64,000 nucleotides of DNA from Rhizobium sp. RU20A. GTDB lineage: Bacteria; Pseudomonadota; Alphaproteobacteria; Rhizobiales; Rhizobiaceae. Shown piece after piece: positions 1 through 8,318 of the stretch. The stretch's first letter is position 1; the number at the start of each line of letters is the position of its first letter. The notes beneath the pieces were generated by a model. The model was not told the DNA's origin and did not search any database. It worked only from the letters and a program-made list of their open reading frames with translations. The stretch lies in NCBI RefSeq assembly GCF_900155885.1, contig NZ_FTMB01000010.1, positions 62,001-126,000 on the forward strand, in the 5' to 3' direction. A program made the position numbers and the translations under genes.

Positions 1-35
1 TGCAAGCCATTGACGGAAGAGGTATGTCGCGTTAA

Positions 36-47
36 GTTGCGTACAAC
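36..47. promoter_or_regulatory. possible OhrR operator upstream of ohr
   Basis: GTTGCGTACAAC contains inverted GTTG/CAAC arms and lies about 84 bases before the ohr start. A -35-like TTGACG at 10-15 precedes it, but no convincing -10 is visible. OhrR (MarR family) usually controls ohr by binding a short palindrome over the promoter. No ohrR gene is in the window, so this site is a guess from position and symmetry. Confidence 0.25.
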
Positions 48-130
48 AAAATATTAAACAACAAATATGCGGCAGCGGTTTACTCCGCTCGCCTGTCAGT
101 CACCCCACGAGCACCACAAGGAGAAGACCT

Positions 131-562
131 ATGTCAGTTGATGCAAAATATAAGACCTCGGCCACGGCAAGCGGCGGCGGTCGTGATGGCAAGACGATTC
201 TCACGGACAACACGATGGCGCTCGACCTCGTCGTGCCGAAGGAACTCGGCGGCCCCGGCGGCGATGGCGCCAACCCCGAAAAGCTCTTCGCGCTCGGCTA
301 TTCCGCCTGCTTCCTCGGCGCCATGCGCGTCGGTGCGCAGCAGCTGAAGACCAAGGTTCCGGACGGCACGACCGTGACCGCCACCATCGGCATTGGTCCG
401 CGCTCGGAAGGCGGCTTCGGCATCACCGCAGCGCTCGACGTCTACCTGCCGGGCATGCCGGAAGACGAAGCCAAGAAGCTGATGGACGTCACCCACGGCA
501 TCTGCCCCTATTCCAACGCCATCAAGGCCAGCGTCGACGTGGAAACCACCACCCGCAGCTGA
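131..562 (+). CDS. ohr: organic hydroperoxide resistance protein Ohr
   Basis: Thiol peroxidase of the Ohr/OsmC fold that reduces organic and lipid hydroperoxides in the cytoplasm, normally recycled through lipoylated proteins. The 143-residue protein has the usual length and both catalytic cysteines, C60 in YSACF and C125 in GICPYS. The N-terminal part has the Ohr-type GGPGG and NPEKLFALGY signatures that separate Ohr from OsmC. ATG 131 follows AAGGAG with 7 bases spacing. It is a single-gene unit with its own terminator, and nothing ties it to the sugar locus downstream. Confidence 0.96.
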   Translation: MSVDAKYKTSATASGGGRDGKTILTDNTMALDLVVPKELGGPGGDGANPEKLFALGYSACFLGAMRVGAQQLKTKVPDGTTVTATIGIGPRSEGGFGITAALDVYLPGMPEDEAKKLMDVTHGICPYSNAIKASVDVETTTRS

Positions 563-593
563 GACTTCCGTTTCGAGATGGAACGCATATGCG

Positions 594-628
594 CCGGCCG
601 CCCTTAGAAGCGGCCGGTGTTTTGTTTT
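594..628 (+). terminator. Rho-independent terminator of ohr
   Basis: CCGGCCGC (594-601) pairs perfectly with GCGGCCGG (610-617) around an 8-base loop and is followed by TGTTTTGTTTT. It lies 32 bases after the ohr stop, in the right orientation. Confidence 0.85.
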
Positions 629-874
629 GGATGACGAATCTTCATGTTGCACTTCGCTTATGGCCGACGATGAAGACAGCGCACGACTGGTTTTGCCCTG
701 ATGCGCGGCACGTGGCGCGTTGCGCGAAGGCGACGTGGATTTCGCTTTGGAAATTCCGCGTCTGAAGCAGGCTTATCGCGAGGGAATGGCAAGCGGCCCT
801 GGTCGCGTCATTTGCATGGATGTGTTGCTGGCGGAACTGAACGCACAAGCCCTGTGGTGGACTGATCCCGCAAT
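629..874. other. intergenic stretch, no gene recognised
   Basis: This stretch separates the ohr terminator from the 3' end of the minus-strand SorC-DhaK gene. Short open frames exist on both strands (for example from 720 on the plus strand) but have no family motifs and run into the antisense of the next gene. I see no hairpin with a T tract for the minus-strand operon here. Confidence 0.5.
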
Positions 875-2998
875 CTACCCCACCCTCAACGCAGGCCCGT
901 CACACGGATGGGCGAGCAGGTCTTCGAGTTCCGCATCGAGATGCAGGACCGAGATCGAGGCGCCGGCCATGTCGATCGAGGTGCAGTAGTGGCCGATCCA
1001 GTTGGCGGCGATCGTCACGGATTTGGCGGAAAGCCGTTCCTCGATGCGGCGGTAGAGGATGAACAGCTCCATCATGGGCGTCGAGCCGAAGGAATTGACG
1101 AGCACGGCAACGCGGTCACCGGCGCCGGGCCGCATTTCGGCGAAAATCTTGTCCATGACCATATCGACGATCTCGTCGGCGGATGTCAGGGCCTCGCGCA
1201 GCACGCCGGGTTCGCCGTGAATGCCGATGCCGATCTCCATGTCATCCGGGCCGATCTCGAAATTGTAGCGCCGGGTCTGGGGAAGCGAGCAGGGTTCGAG
1301 CGCGACGCCAAGGGTGAAGGTGCGTTCGTTGCAACGTCGCGTGATGGTCGCACAGGTCTCGAGGTCAAGGCCGCGATCGGCCGCGGCTCCGGCGATCTTG
1401 AAGGCGAAGACGTTGCCGGCCACACCGCGGCGTCCTTCGCGGTCCTCTCGGTTGGCAGAGGCGATGTCATCCGTGGTGATGACGGTGCGGACGGGAATGC
1501 CGGCCTCGGTGGCGATCTCGGCGGCCATGTCGAAGTTCATCACGTCGCCGTGGTAGTTGCCGTAGACGAAGAGCACGCCGGCGCCGCGATCCACCGCCTT
1601 GACGCATTCGAAGATCGGATCGGGGGGCGGGGAGGAAAACACGTTGCCGACAGCGACCGCATCGGCAAGCCCTTTTCCAACATAGCCGAAGAAGCAGGGT
1701 TCGTGGCCTGAGCCACCGCCGATGACGATGCCGACCTTGCCGTCGCGCGGCCCGTCCTTTGCGACAAGGGCGCGCGGATAGCCGGGCAGGGGCGTCATGT
1801 GGGAGCGATAGGCGGCGATGGCGCCTGCCATCATCTCCTCGATCACATCCTGCGGGTCGTTGATGAATTTCTTGACCTGTTCGCGTTGCGTGAAGGCCTG
1901 AGCCTCGGCACGCGGGCGCGGCGAGAGCTTGGCGTCGATGTCGCCGACGCCATCGGCCCTGAGGATGCCGCGCGCCGTCACCGCATCCGTCACAAGCACG
2001 GAAATCAACTGGCCGCGCAGCGCCGCGAGAATGGCCGGCACCTTGTCCGTGCCGCCGGCAATGCCGATCCGGGTCGGGATCGCCTTCATCTGCTCGAAGC
2101 CCATGCCGATGACGCGATCGTCGAGCGGCCCAGCCACCCGCCGGCCCCGCTCGTCGATGAAATGGCCCGTCAGCGTGCCCACGGCCTTGTTGGCGAGGTA
2201 ATGCTGCAAGGTGCCCGGTTCATCCAAGAGGCCGCTCTGGTGGACGGTCGAGTTGGGACGCAGCGAGGCGATGGAGAAGATGATCTTGTTGGCGGTGGTG
2301 AGGCGCTGAAGCTGCGTGCGCAGCATCGTCTCGTCCTCCAGCATTTGCCGCACGGCGGGCGAGGAGACGACGATGGGCGCGAGAATGTTTTCGCAGTGCC
2401 CGCCGACCGCTTCGGCAAAGGTCCAGGCGCATTGCTGCGGCGTCGAATTCAACGTTGCGGCGGTGCCGCCGGTCGCCTGGAGCACGGTGACGTCCTGCAG
2501 CCCGGTGAGTTTCAGTCGTTCGCCGACGGCCAGCGTCGTGCGGCCCCAGACGACGGCGAGCCGGTCGCCGGAACGGATGAGCTTTTCCAGCACCTGCGCC
2601 CCCACCGCGCCCAGCCGGTCGATCAGCGCCTCCCCGTCGTCCCGGGTCGGCGCGACGATACAGTCATGCAGGCCGAAATGGCGCTTCAACTCCTGTGCGA
2701 GGTGCAGCGAGGCAAGCCGGGCGGGGTCGAGCGTGATCTGGATGATGCCGCGTTCGCGGGCATCGGCAAGGTAGGCGTTCACCGTGGCGCGGGAAATGCC
2801 CATGGTGCTGGCGATGTCACCCTGGGTGAGGCCTTCCTCGTAATAGAGCCAGCAGGCCCAGACATAGGGGTCCGCTCCGAAGCGGAGCGGAATGTCCATG
2901 ACGGCGCTGGCGCCGTTCTCCGCGGGCTTTTCCCGTGCCATGCTGCCGTCCATTCGCTGTCTTCGCGGCCGCCGTTTCCCAAGAGAAACGGAAGGCAC
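875..2998 (-). CDS. SorC-family transcriptional regulator fused to a DhaK domain
   Basis: The 707-residue protein joins two known modules. Residues about 45-350 are a SorC/DeoR-type sugar-responsive regulator, with a helix-turn-helix near 58-84 (LTQGDIASTMGISRATV) and then the sugar-phosphate-binding domain. Residues about 370-705 are a full dihydroxyacetone kinase substrate subunit. The DhaK part keeps H432 in GGGSGHEP, D485 in NYHGDVMNF and H594 in GIHGEPG, the residues that in DhaK contact the ketose and (last His) bind it covalently. GTG 2998 follows AAGGGG at 6 bases; ATG 2941 is an alternative start. It is the last gene of the operon with dhaL and dhaK, so it probably controls that operon. 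Fusions of this kind exist in databases, but whether the DhaK half senses, catalyses or both is open. Confidence 0.9.
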   Translation of the reverse strand: MPSVSLGKRRPRRQRMDGSMAREKPAENGASAVMDIPLRFGADPYVWACWLYYEEGLTQGDIASTMGISRATVNAYLADARERGIIQITLDPARLASLHLAQELKRHFGLHDCIVAPTRDDGEALIDRLGAVGAQVLEKLIRSGDRLAVVWGRTTLAVGERLKLTGLQDVTVLQATGGTAATLNSTPQQCAWTFAEAVGGHCENILAPIVVSSPAVRQMLEDETMLRTQLQRLTTANKIIFSIASLRPNSTVHQSGLLDEPGTLQHYLANKAVGTLTGHFIDERGRRVAGPLDDRVIGMGFEQMKAIPTRIGIAGGTDKVPAILAALRGQLISVLVTDAVTARGILRADGVGDIDAKLSPRPRAEAQAFTQREQVKKFINDPQDVIEEMMAGAIAAYRSHMTPLPGYPRALVAKDGPRDGKVGIVIGGGSGHEPCFFGYVGKGLADAVAVGNVFSSPPPDPIFECVKAVDRGAGVLFVYGNYHGDVMNFDMAAEIATEAGIPVRTVITTDDIASANREDREGRRGVAGNVFAFKIAGAAADRGLDLETCATITRRCNERTFTLGVALEPCSLPQTRRYNFEIGPDDMEIGIGIHGEPGVLREALTSADEIVDMVMDKIFAEMRPGAGDRVAVLVNSFGSTPMMELFILYRRIEERLSAKSVTIAANWIGHYCTSIDMAGASISVLHLDAELEDLLAHPCDGPALRVG

Positions 2999-3098
2999 GG
3001 ATTACCCCTTGCTCGCGGAACCGGGTCCGCGTGCGCTGCACCATTGTCACCTATGGGGTCAAATGCCGACGGGCGGAAGGCTTATCCGCCCGATCGCT

Positions 3099-3734
3099 TT
3101 ATGAGCGAGCCAGAAAATCGCATATCTCCCCGACGATGATGGCTGCCGAGGCCGCGCCCGGATCCATATGGCCGAGCGAGCGTTCGCCGAGCCTGGAAGA
3201 GCGGCCCTTGCTGGCGACCATGGTCTTTGTGGCTTCTGCGCCCTCTTCGGCCGCCTTGCGGGCAGCCGCCAGCACCTCGGACAGCGGCTTGCCGGCCTCG
3301 CGTGCCTGTTCCACGGCAATCGCCGCTGGCTTCCAGGCGTCGATCATGGTCTTGTCGCCAAGCTCGGCCTTGCCGCGTTCCGCGACGCCCCGGGCCATGG
3401 CCTCGATGACGGAGGGCGCTTCGTCGATCGCGACCGTCTCCTTGCCCTTGAACGCCGCGCCGGCGCGCAGGAAGGCGGTGGCATAAAGCGGGCCGGAGGA
3501 CGCGCCGACGGCATTGAGGAAGGATTTCGCCGCGGTGTTGAACACATCCGTCGGCGTTGCCGGCTCGGAGGTGTCGAGTGCCTTCACGATGGCGCCGAAA
3601 CCCTGCTCCATGGCAATGCCATGGTCGGCATCGCCGATATGGCCATCGAGCTCGCACAGATGGTTGCGCTCGCCCTCGATGCGGGTGGCGATCTGGCGGA
3701 ACATGGCCGTGAAGTCTTTTGCGGTCAGTTGCAT
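3099..3734 (-). CDS. dhaL: dihydroxyacetone kinase ADP/ATP-binding subunit DhaL
   Basis: Nucleotide-binding subunit that transfers phosphate to the ketose held by DhaK. The 211-residue protein has the usual DhaL length and shows the Mg-binding aspartates D30, D35 and D37 in DGHIGDADHG, plus the ASSGP and HMDPGA motifs typical of the eight-helix barrel. It lies 10 bases after dhaK and 100 bases before the SorC-DhaK gene, on the same strand. No DhaM-type phosphotransferase protein is in the window, so I cannot tell whether phosphate comes from ATP or from PEP. The substrate may be a tetrulose or another ketose rather than dihydroxyacetone, as in other DhaK-family kinases. Confidence 0.93.
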   Translation of the reverse strand: MQLTAKDFTAMFRQIATRIEGERNHLCELDGHIGDADHGIAMEQGFGAIVKALDTSEPATPTDVFNTAAKSFLNAVGASSGPLYATAFLRAGAAFKGKETVAIDEAPSVIEAMARGVAERGKAELGDKTMIDAWKPAAIAVEQAREAGKPLSEVLAAARKAAEEGAEATKTMVASKGRSSRLGERSLGHMDPGAASAAIIVGEICDFLARS

Positions 3735-3744
3735 GCCCGTTTCC

Positions 3745-4752
3745 TCACTTCACCTGGAACATTGCGCAGTCGCAGGGATGGTCGAGCATCTCGGTCAGTT
3801 CGTCATCGAGATGCAGGATGGTGATCGAGGCACCGGCCATTTCGAGCGAGGAGCAATAGGTGCCGACCCAGGTCTTGTGGGTCTCGATGCCCTTTTCGGC
3901 GAGGCGCTGGCTGACGCGGCGGTTGATGATGTAGAGTTCCATGAGCGGCGTGGAGCCCAGCGAATTGACGAGCACGGCCACCTTGTCGCCGGACTTGGCT
4001 TCAAGTTCGGCAAAGATGCGGTCCATGATGTTGTCGACGATCTCGTCGGCCGTGCCGAGCTTTTCGCGCACGATGCCTGGCTCGCCATGGATACCCATGC
4101 CGACCTCCATCTCGTCGTCGCCCATCTCGAAGTTCCACTTGCGCGTCTGCGGCAGCGAGCAGGCGGAGGTGGCGACGCCGACGGTGAAGGTGCGGTCATT
4201 GGTCTTGCGGGCAATGCGCTCGCATTCGTCGATCGACATCATCTTGTCGGCGGCAGCACCGGTCAGCTTGAAGACGAAGAAGTTACCGGCAACGCCGCGG
4301 CGTTTCTCGCGCTGATCGCGGGGCGCCGAGGCCACGTCGTCGGTGGTCAGCACCGTACGCACATGGATGTCGTCGAGCGCCATCATTTCGGACGCCATGT
4401 CGAAGTTCATGACGTCGCCGGCATAGTTGCCGTAGAGATAGAGTACGCCAGCACCGCCATCGACGGCCCGCGTGCAGGACATGATCGGGTCCGGTGGCGG
4501 CGAGGCGAAGACGTTGCCGACGGCGCAGGCATCGGCAAGCCCCTTGCCGACAAAGCCGACGAAGGTCGGCTCGTGGCCGGAGCCGCCGCCGACGACGATG
4601 CCGACCTTGCCCTGACGCGGCCCGTTCTTCGCGACAATGGCGCGCGGATTGTCCTCGACATAGGTGAGGATATCGCCATGGGCGGCGAGAATGCCGTCCA
4701 CCATTTCATCGACGGCCTTTGCGCCGTCATTGATGATCTTCTTGGTCTGCAT
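3745..4752 (-). CDS. dhaK: dihydroxyacetone kinase substrate subunit DhaK
   Basis: Substrate-binding subunit of a dihydroxyacetone-type kinase. From ATG 4752 (preceded by AAGGGAGGG) the protein has 335 residues, the normal DhaK length; the open frame upstream of this start lacks a ribosome site. It shows H60 in GGGSGHEP, D113 in NYAGDVMNF and H222 in GIHGEPG, the ketose-binding and hemiaminal-forming positions. It is a free-standing paralogue of the DhaK domain fused to the SorC regulator at 875-2998, with near-identical motif blocks, so one may act as kinase and the other as sensor. The neighbours (PfkB kinase, glycerol-type ABC importer) suggest an imported polyol or ketose as substrate. 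Confidence 0.93.
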   Translation of the reverse strand: MQTKKIINDGAKAVDEMVDGILAAHGDILTYVEDNPRAIVAKNGPRQGKVGIVVGGGSGHEPTFVGFVGKGLADACAVGNVFASPPPDPIMSCTRAVDGGAGVLYLYGNYAGDVMNFDMASEMMALDDIHVRTVLTTDDVASAPRDQREKRRGVAGNFFVFKLTGAAADKMMSIDECERIARKTNDRTFTVGVATSACSLPQTRKWNFEMGDDEMEVGMGIHGEPGIVREKLGTADEIVDNIMDRIFAELEAKSGDKVAVLVNSLGSTPLMELYIINRRVSQRLAEKGIETHKTWVGTYCSSLEMAGASITILHLDDELTEMLDHPCDCAMFQVK

Positions 4753-4837
4753 CGGGACCCTCCCTTCCGTGCTGTCGCCGGTTCGTCCCTGGATTGTGGC
4801 TGCGGGGCGGACGGCGGTCAAACTGAATAATCCTTTG

Positions 4838-5782
4838 TCAACCAGCCTTTACCGGCTGCGTCCTCATGAAATCCATCACCTGGTCGAAGGAGCGGATGCC
4901 GGCATCCGAGCCAAGTCCGGTTGCAACGAGCGCGGCGGATGCCTGCGCGAAGGAAAGCCGCGTTTCAAGATCCATGCCGTGGTGGAGCGCGACGATATAG
5001 CCGGCATCGAAGCTGTCTCCGCAGCCCGTCGTATCCACGACGTCGATCACATAGGCCGGCTTCGTCAGCCGATTGCCGGCCTGGTCGGCATAGAAGGCAC
5101 CGTCGGCGCCGAGCGTGAAGACGCAGGCGTTCACGCCTTTGTCGAGGAAGAAGCGGGCCGCATCCTCGACAGTCGACTGGCCGGACATGGCGCAGGCTTC
5201 CTCGATCGAGGGCATGAAATAGTCGATATAGGGCAGCAGCGGATCGACCAGCGTGATGGTCTCGGCGGTTGCGGCAATGAGGTCAAAGGTCACCGTGCGG
5301 CCGCGCTTCTTGGCTTCTGCCAGGAGTTTGCGGCTCGGCTCGCCGTCGAGCTTCTTCAGCAGGCCCGTGCCGCCGAGATGGATGATCGGCGGCGCAAGCA
5401 CCGTGTCGAGCGCGCTGTCCGGCACGTCGAAGTGATCGGAGGCGCCGCGCTGGTGGAGCGCCGGACGCTCGCCGTTGCGGCGGATGTTGAGGATGGTGGC
5501 GGACGAGGGCACGCCGGCGAGGCGCTGCATGCCCGAGGTGTCGATGCCGAACTTCTGCATGGTCGAGAGCATGAAGTCGGCCTTCTCGTCGTCGCCAACA
5601 GCGCCGACGGCGAGGCAGTTCAGCCCCATCTTGGCGATGTCGACCACCGTGCCGCCGGCCGTGCCGGCGACCGTCAGGCGGATTTCCTCGATGAAATCGA
5701 CCCGGCCCCCCGGCGGGATGGCGTCGACGGGGCGGCCCAGCACATCGAGAATGTAAAGTCCGATCACGGACACATCATGCAT
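4838..5782 (-). CDS. PfkB-family carbohydrate kinase
   Basis: Cytoplasmic sugar kinase of the ribokinase/PfkB fold. The C-terminal signature DTTGCGDSFDAGY carries the anion-hole glycines and the catalytic aspartate, and TAGGTVVDIAKMG near the N-terminus fits the substrate-binding glycine pair. ATG 5782 follows AAGGAGG with 8 bases spacing, giving 314 residues. It sits between the ABC transporter ATPase and dhaK in the same minus-strand run, so it probably phosphorylates the imported sugar or an intermediate. PfkB members differ widely in substrate (ribose, fructose, ketodeoxygluconate, tagatose), and nothing in the sequence fixes which one. Confidence 0.88.
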   Translation of the reverse strand: MHDVSVIGLYILDVLGRPVDAIPPGGRVDFIEEIRLTVAGTAGGTVVDIAKMGLNCLAVGAVGDDEKADFMLSTMQKFGIDTSGMQRLAGVPSSATILNIRRNGERPALHQRGASDHFDVPDSALDTVLAPPIIHLGGTGLLKKLDGEPSRKLLAEAKKRGRTVTFDLIAATAETITLVDPLLPYIDYFMPSIEEACAMSGQSTVEDAARFFLDKGVNACVFTLGADGAFYADQAGNRLTKPAYVIDVVDTTGCGDSFDAGYIVALHHGMDLETRLSFAQASAALVATGLGSDAGIRSFDQVMDFMRTQPVKAG

Positions 5783-5810
5783 GGTGTCTTCCTCCTTCAG
5801 GCGGCCTCTT

Positions 5811-6896
5811 TCACGCAGCATGGCCGGTCACGTCAGCCACGCGCACGCCGTCGCGGTAGAGGCTGACATGGGCAGGGTCGATGCCAATATGGGCGGGTGC
5901 GCCGACGGCGACCGGCGGCCTTCCGTTGGTCTTCGCCTTGACCGTCGCGCCGCCCACGTCGAGGGTGACGATGAAGCGGCCGGCGATCGTCACGTTCATG
6001 TCGCGCACCACGGCGGGCACGCTGCCGGGTCGGGGTGCGACCAGCACATCCACATGCTCCGGGCGCACGCCGATGCGATAGTCGCCCTTCGGCAGGCCGG
6101 TGGCGCTCGCCGTCAGCGGGAGCGAGGAGAGCGGCGTCTTTACCGTTGCGCCCGACAGTTCGGCCGGCGGGAAGTTCATGCCGGGATTGCCGAGGAACCA
6201 GCCGGCGAACTCGGTGGCCGGCGTCTCGTAGAGCGCCGACGGCGTGTCATATTGCAGGATCTTGCCGTCCTTCATCAGCGCGACATTGTCGGCCAGCGTC
6301 ATCGCTTCCGTCTGGTCGTGGGTGACGTAGACGATGGTCTGGCGCAGGCGCTGGGTGACGAGCTTGAAGGCGCGGATGAGGAGGAGTTTTGCGTGCACCT
6401 CCACATTTGTGGTCGGCTCGTCGAAGAGCACGATGTCAGAGCGGCGCGCAACGGCGCGGCCCACGGCCACCTTCTGGCGGCTGCCGGCATCGAGGTCGCC
6501 GATGAAGAGCTTGCGCTTGTCGCGCATGTCGAGAACGTCGAGCACCTCGTCAATGCGGCGGGCACGCTCGGCCGAGGACAGGGACTTGTCCTGCTCCAGC
6601 GGCAGCGCGAGGTTCTCTTCCACCGAGAGCGTCTGGTACATGACGGGGTACTGGAACACCATGCCGACATTGCGCTTGCGCGGCGGCAGGTTTGCCATAT
6701 CCCTGTCGTCGAAGAGAATGCGGCCGGAGGTCGGCTTTTCGAGCCCGACGATCATGCGCATCAGCGTGGTCTTGCCGCAGCCGGAGGGGCCGAGCAGGCA
6801 GGTGACCTGGCCATCGGCGAAGGTAGCATTCATTTGCTTGATCGCGGTGAAGGTGCCGAAGGTCTTGGTCAGGTTTTCGATGACGATGCTTGCCAT
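5811..6896 (-). CDS. ABC transporter ATPase, GlpS/GlpT-like (catalytic partner)
   Basis: Nucleotide-binding subunit of the carbohydrate importer, MalK/UgpC type with a C-terminal OB-fold regulatory part, 361 residues. Walker A is GPSGCGKT (36-43), Walker B ends LFDEP with D159 and E160, and the switch histidine is H193 in YVTHD. The signature is degenerate: LDAGS (135-139) instead of LSGGQ. This is the mirror image of the partner ATPase at 6907-7983, which has a good signature but altered Walker B and switch positions. The two would form a heterodimer with one competent ATP site, made of this subunit's Walker A/B and the partner's signature. It lies 10 bases after the partner gene. Confidence 0.93.
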   Translation of the reverse strand: MASIVIENLTKTFGTFTAIKQMNATFADGQVTCLLGPSGCGKTTLMRMIVGLEKPTSGRILFDDRDMANLPPRKRNVGMVFQYPVMYQTLSVEENLALPLEQDKSLSSAERARRIDEVLDVLDMRDKRKLFIGDLDAGSRQKVAVGRAVARRSDIVLFDEPTTNVEVHAKLLLIRAFKLVTQRLRQTIVYVTHDQTEAMTLADNVALMKDGKILQYDTPSALYETPATEFAGWFLGNPGMNFPPAELSGATVKTPLSSLPLTASATGLPKGDYRIGVRPEHVDVLVAPRPGSVPAVVRDMNVTIAGRFIVTLDVGGATVKAKTNGRPPVAVGAPAHIGIDPAHVSLYRDGVRVADVTGHAA

Positions 6897-6906
6897 GGTC
6901 CTCTCC

Positions 6907-7983
6907 TTACGCCTGCGCGGCCGGCGTACAGCGGCCGAGGAAACGGCCGGTGTCGCGGTCGAAGACCATCACGTCTTCGGGGCGAAGGCTGACGGTGACG
7001 GTGCTGTCGATGGCGGGCGCGGTGACGTTGGAGGCCGGATAGGCCGACGTCAGCTGCGTGCCGTCGCAATCGGCATAGAGCACGATCTCAGAGCCGAGAT
7101 GCTCGACGATGGCGACACGGCCGGAGCGGCCTTCCGTTCTGCCGACCGTGACATGTTCCGGCCGAATGCCGAGTATGACGGCCGGCGCCTTCACATCCTG
7201 CGGCAGGCGGAAGGCGAACCCCGCGACGCTCACCGTGCCGCTGCGCGTTGGAACGTCGACGATGTTGGCGCGTGGGAAGCCGACGATGTCGAGGCTGCGC
7301 ACGTGCTGCGGCTGGAGATAGAGGTCGATGGCCGGCGCATGTTCCACGATCCGGCCCTTCTCCAGCACGACGATGGACTGGGCGAGCGTGAGGGCCTCCA
7401 GCGAATCCGAGGTCGCATAGAGGAAGGTCGTCTTCAACTCCTCGCACAGCTGCTTCAACTCGTCCATCAGCCGTTCGCGCAGCTTGTAGTCAAGGCCGAC
7501 GAGCGGATCGTCCAGCACGAAGACCTTGGCGTCCTTCATCAGGCCGCGGGCGACGGCGACGCGCTGCTTTTCGCCACCCGAAAGCTGGTCCGGTGTCTTT
7601 TTCATCAGATGCGTGATCGACAGCATGCCGGCCGTCGCATCCACCTTGCGGGCGATCTCCTCGCGCGGTGCGCCGGAGAGGTTCAGCGGGTAGGCAATGT
7701 TGTCATAGACGCTCATATGCGGGTAGAGCGCGAAGCTCTGCGGCACATAACCGATGTTGCGCTCCGACGGCGGCGCATGGGTGATGTCGCGGCCTGCCAG
7801 CAGGATCTGACCGCCATCGGTCTGTTCGAGGCCGACCAGAAGGCGGAACAGAACGGACTTACCGGCCTTCGGCGGGCCGCAGACCACGGTGAACGAGCCT
7901 TCGCCCACCGAGAGCGTCACCTGGTCCAGCGCGGTCTTGCCGCGAAAGGCCTTGCTGACGGAGAGAAATTCCACGGCATGCAT
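6907..7983 (-). CDS. ABC transporter ATPase, GlpS/GlpT-like (degenerate partner)
   Basis: Second nucleotide-binding subunit of the importer, 358 residues from ATG 7983; a TTG four codons upstream is possible but would overlap the preceding gene. Walker A is GPPKAGKS (36-43) and the signature is intact, LSGGE (134-138). Walker B reads VLDDP, so the catalytic glutamate is Asp (159), and the switch histidine is Ser (192) in YATSD. Both changes are expected to cripple hydrolysis at its own site. The C-terminus keeps the MalK-like regulatory domain (GIRPEHV, SLRPEDV). The partner at 5811-6896 has the complementary pattern. Glycerol-type GlpS/GlpT pairs also use two different ATPases. Confidence 0.92.
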   Translation of the reverse strand: MHAVEFLSVSKAFRGKTALDQVTLSVGEGSFTVVCGPPKAGKSVLFRLLVGLEQTDGGQILLAGRDITHAPPSERNIGYVPQSFALYPHMSVYDNIAYPLNLSGAPREEIARKVDATAGMLSITHLMKKTPDQLSGGEKQRVAVARGLMKDAKVFVLDDPLVGLDYKLRERLMDELKQLCEELKTTFLYATSDSLEALTLAQSIVVLEKGRIVEHAPAIDLYLQPQHVRSLDIVGFPRANIVDVPTRSGTVSVAGFAFRLPQDVKAPAVILGIRPEHVTVGRTEGRSGRVAIVEHLGSEIVLYADCDGTQLTSAYPASNVTAPAIDSTVTVSLRPEDVMVFDRDTGRFLGRCTPAAQA

Positions 7984-7984
7984 G

Positions 7985-8317
7985 TCAGCGTCCAATCTGT
8001 GCGAAAATGGGGGCGAGCAGGATGCCGATGCCGAACATCAGCGCCACGACGCAAAGCAGGATGACGATGCGCAGCAGGCTGCGGACGACCGAGAGATCGC
8101 GCGGCACATTGCCGACCGCGATCTGTACCAGCGTGGCGCAGACGAGGATCGACAATCCGACCCGGTAGACCATGACCGACCATTGCTGGGCGACCAGCAC
8201 GATGCCGATCAGGATCAGCGCCATAAGGATGGCCTCGAGGCGATCGATGAAGCCGGGCTTTGCCACGATCTCATCGACGGCGTTGGTCTCGGAGGCTCCG
8301 TTGTCTTGAGACGCCAT
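7985..8317 (-). CDS. small three-helix membrane protein in the ABC operon
   Basis: A 110-residue protein with a hydrophilic N-terminus (about 1-25) and three hydrophobic stretches near 29-45, 51-68 and 83-105. It lies between the ATPase pair and the permeases, one base from the next ATG and one base after the permease gene. In glycerol-type transporters a small membrane protein (GlpU, DUF2160) holds this place. This one does not look like DUF2160 to me, and I do not recognise its family. Its position inside the operon suggests an accessory membrane subunit of the importer. Confidence 0.75.
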   Translation of the reverse strand: MASQDNGASETNAVDEIVAKPGFIDRLEAILMALILIGIVLVAQQWSVMVYRVGLSILVCATLVQIAVGNVPRDLSVVRSLLRIVILLCVVALMFGIGILLAPIFAQIGR

Positions 8318-8318
8318 G

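Noticed and set aside
720-989. Short plus-strand frame after ohr
   Set aside because: It runs into the 3' end of the SorC-DhaK gene in antisense and has no motif or clear ribosome site.
1799-3139. Plus-strand open frame of 446 codons
   Set aside because: It is the antisense of the SorC-DhaK gene; its translation is low-complexity Arg/His/Gly/Asp without motifs.
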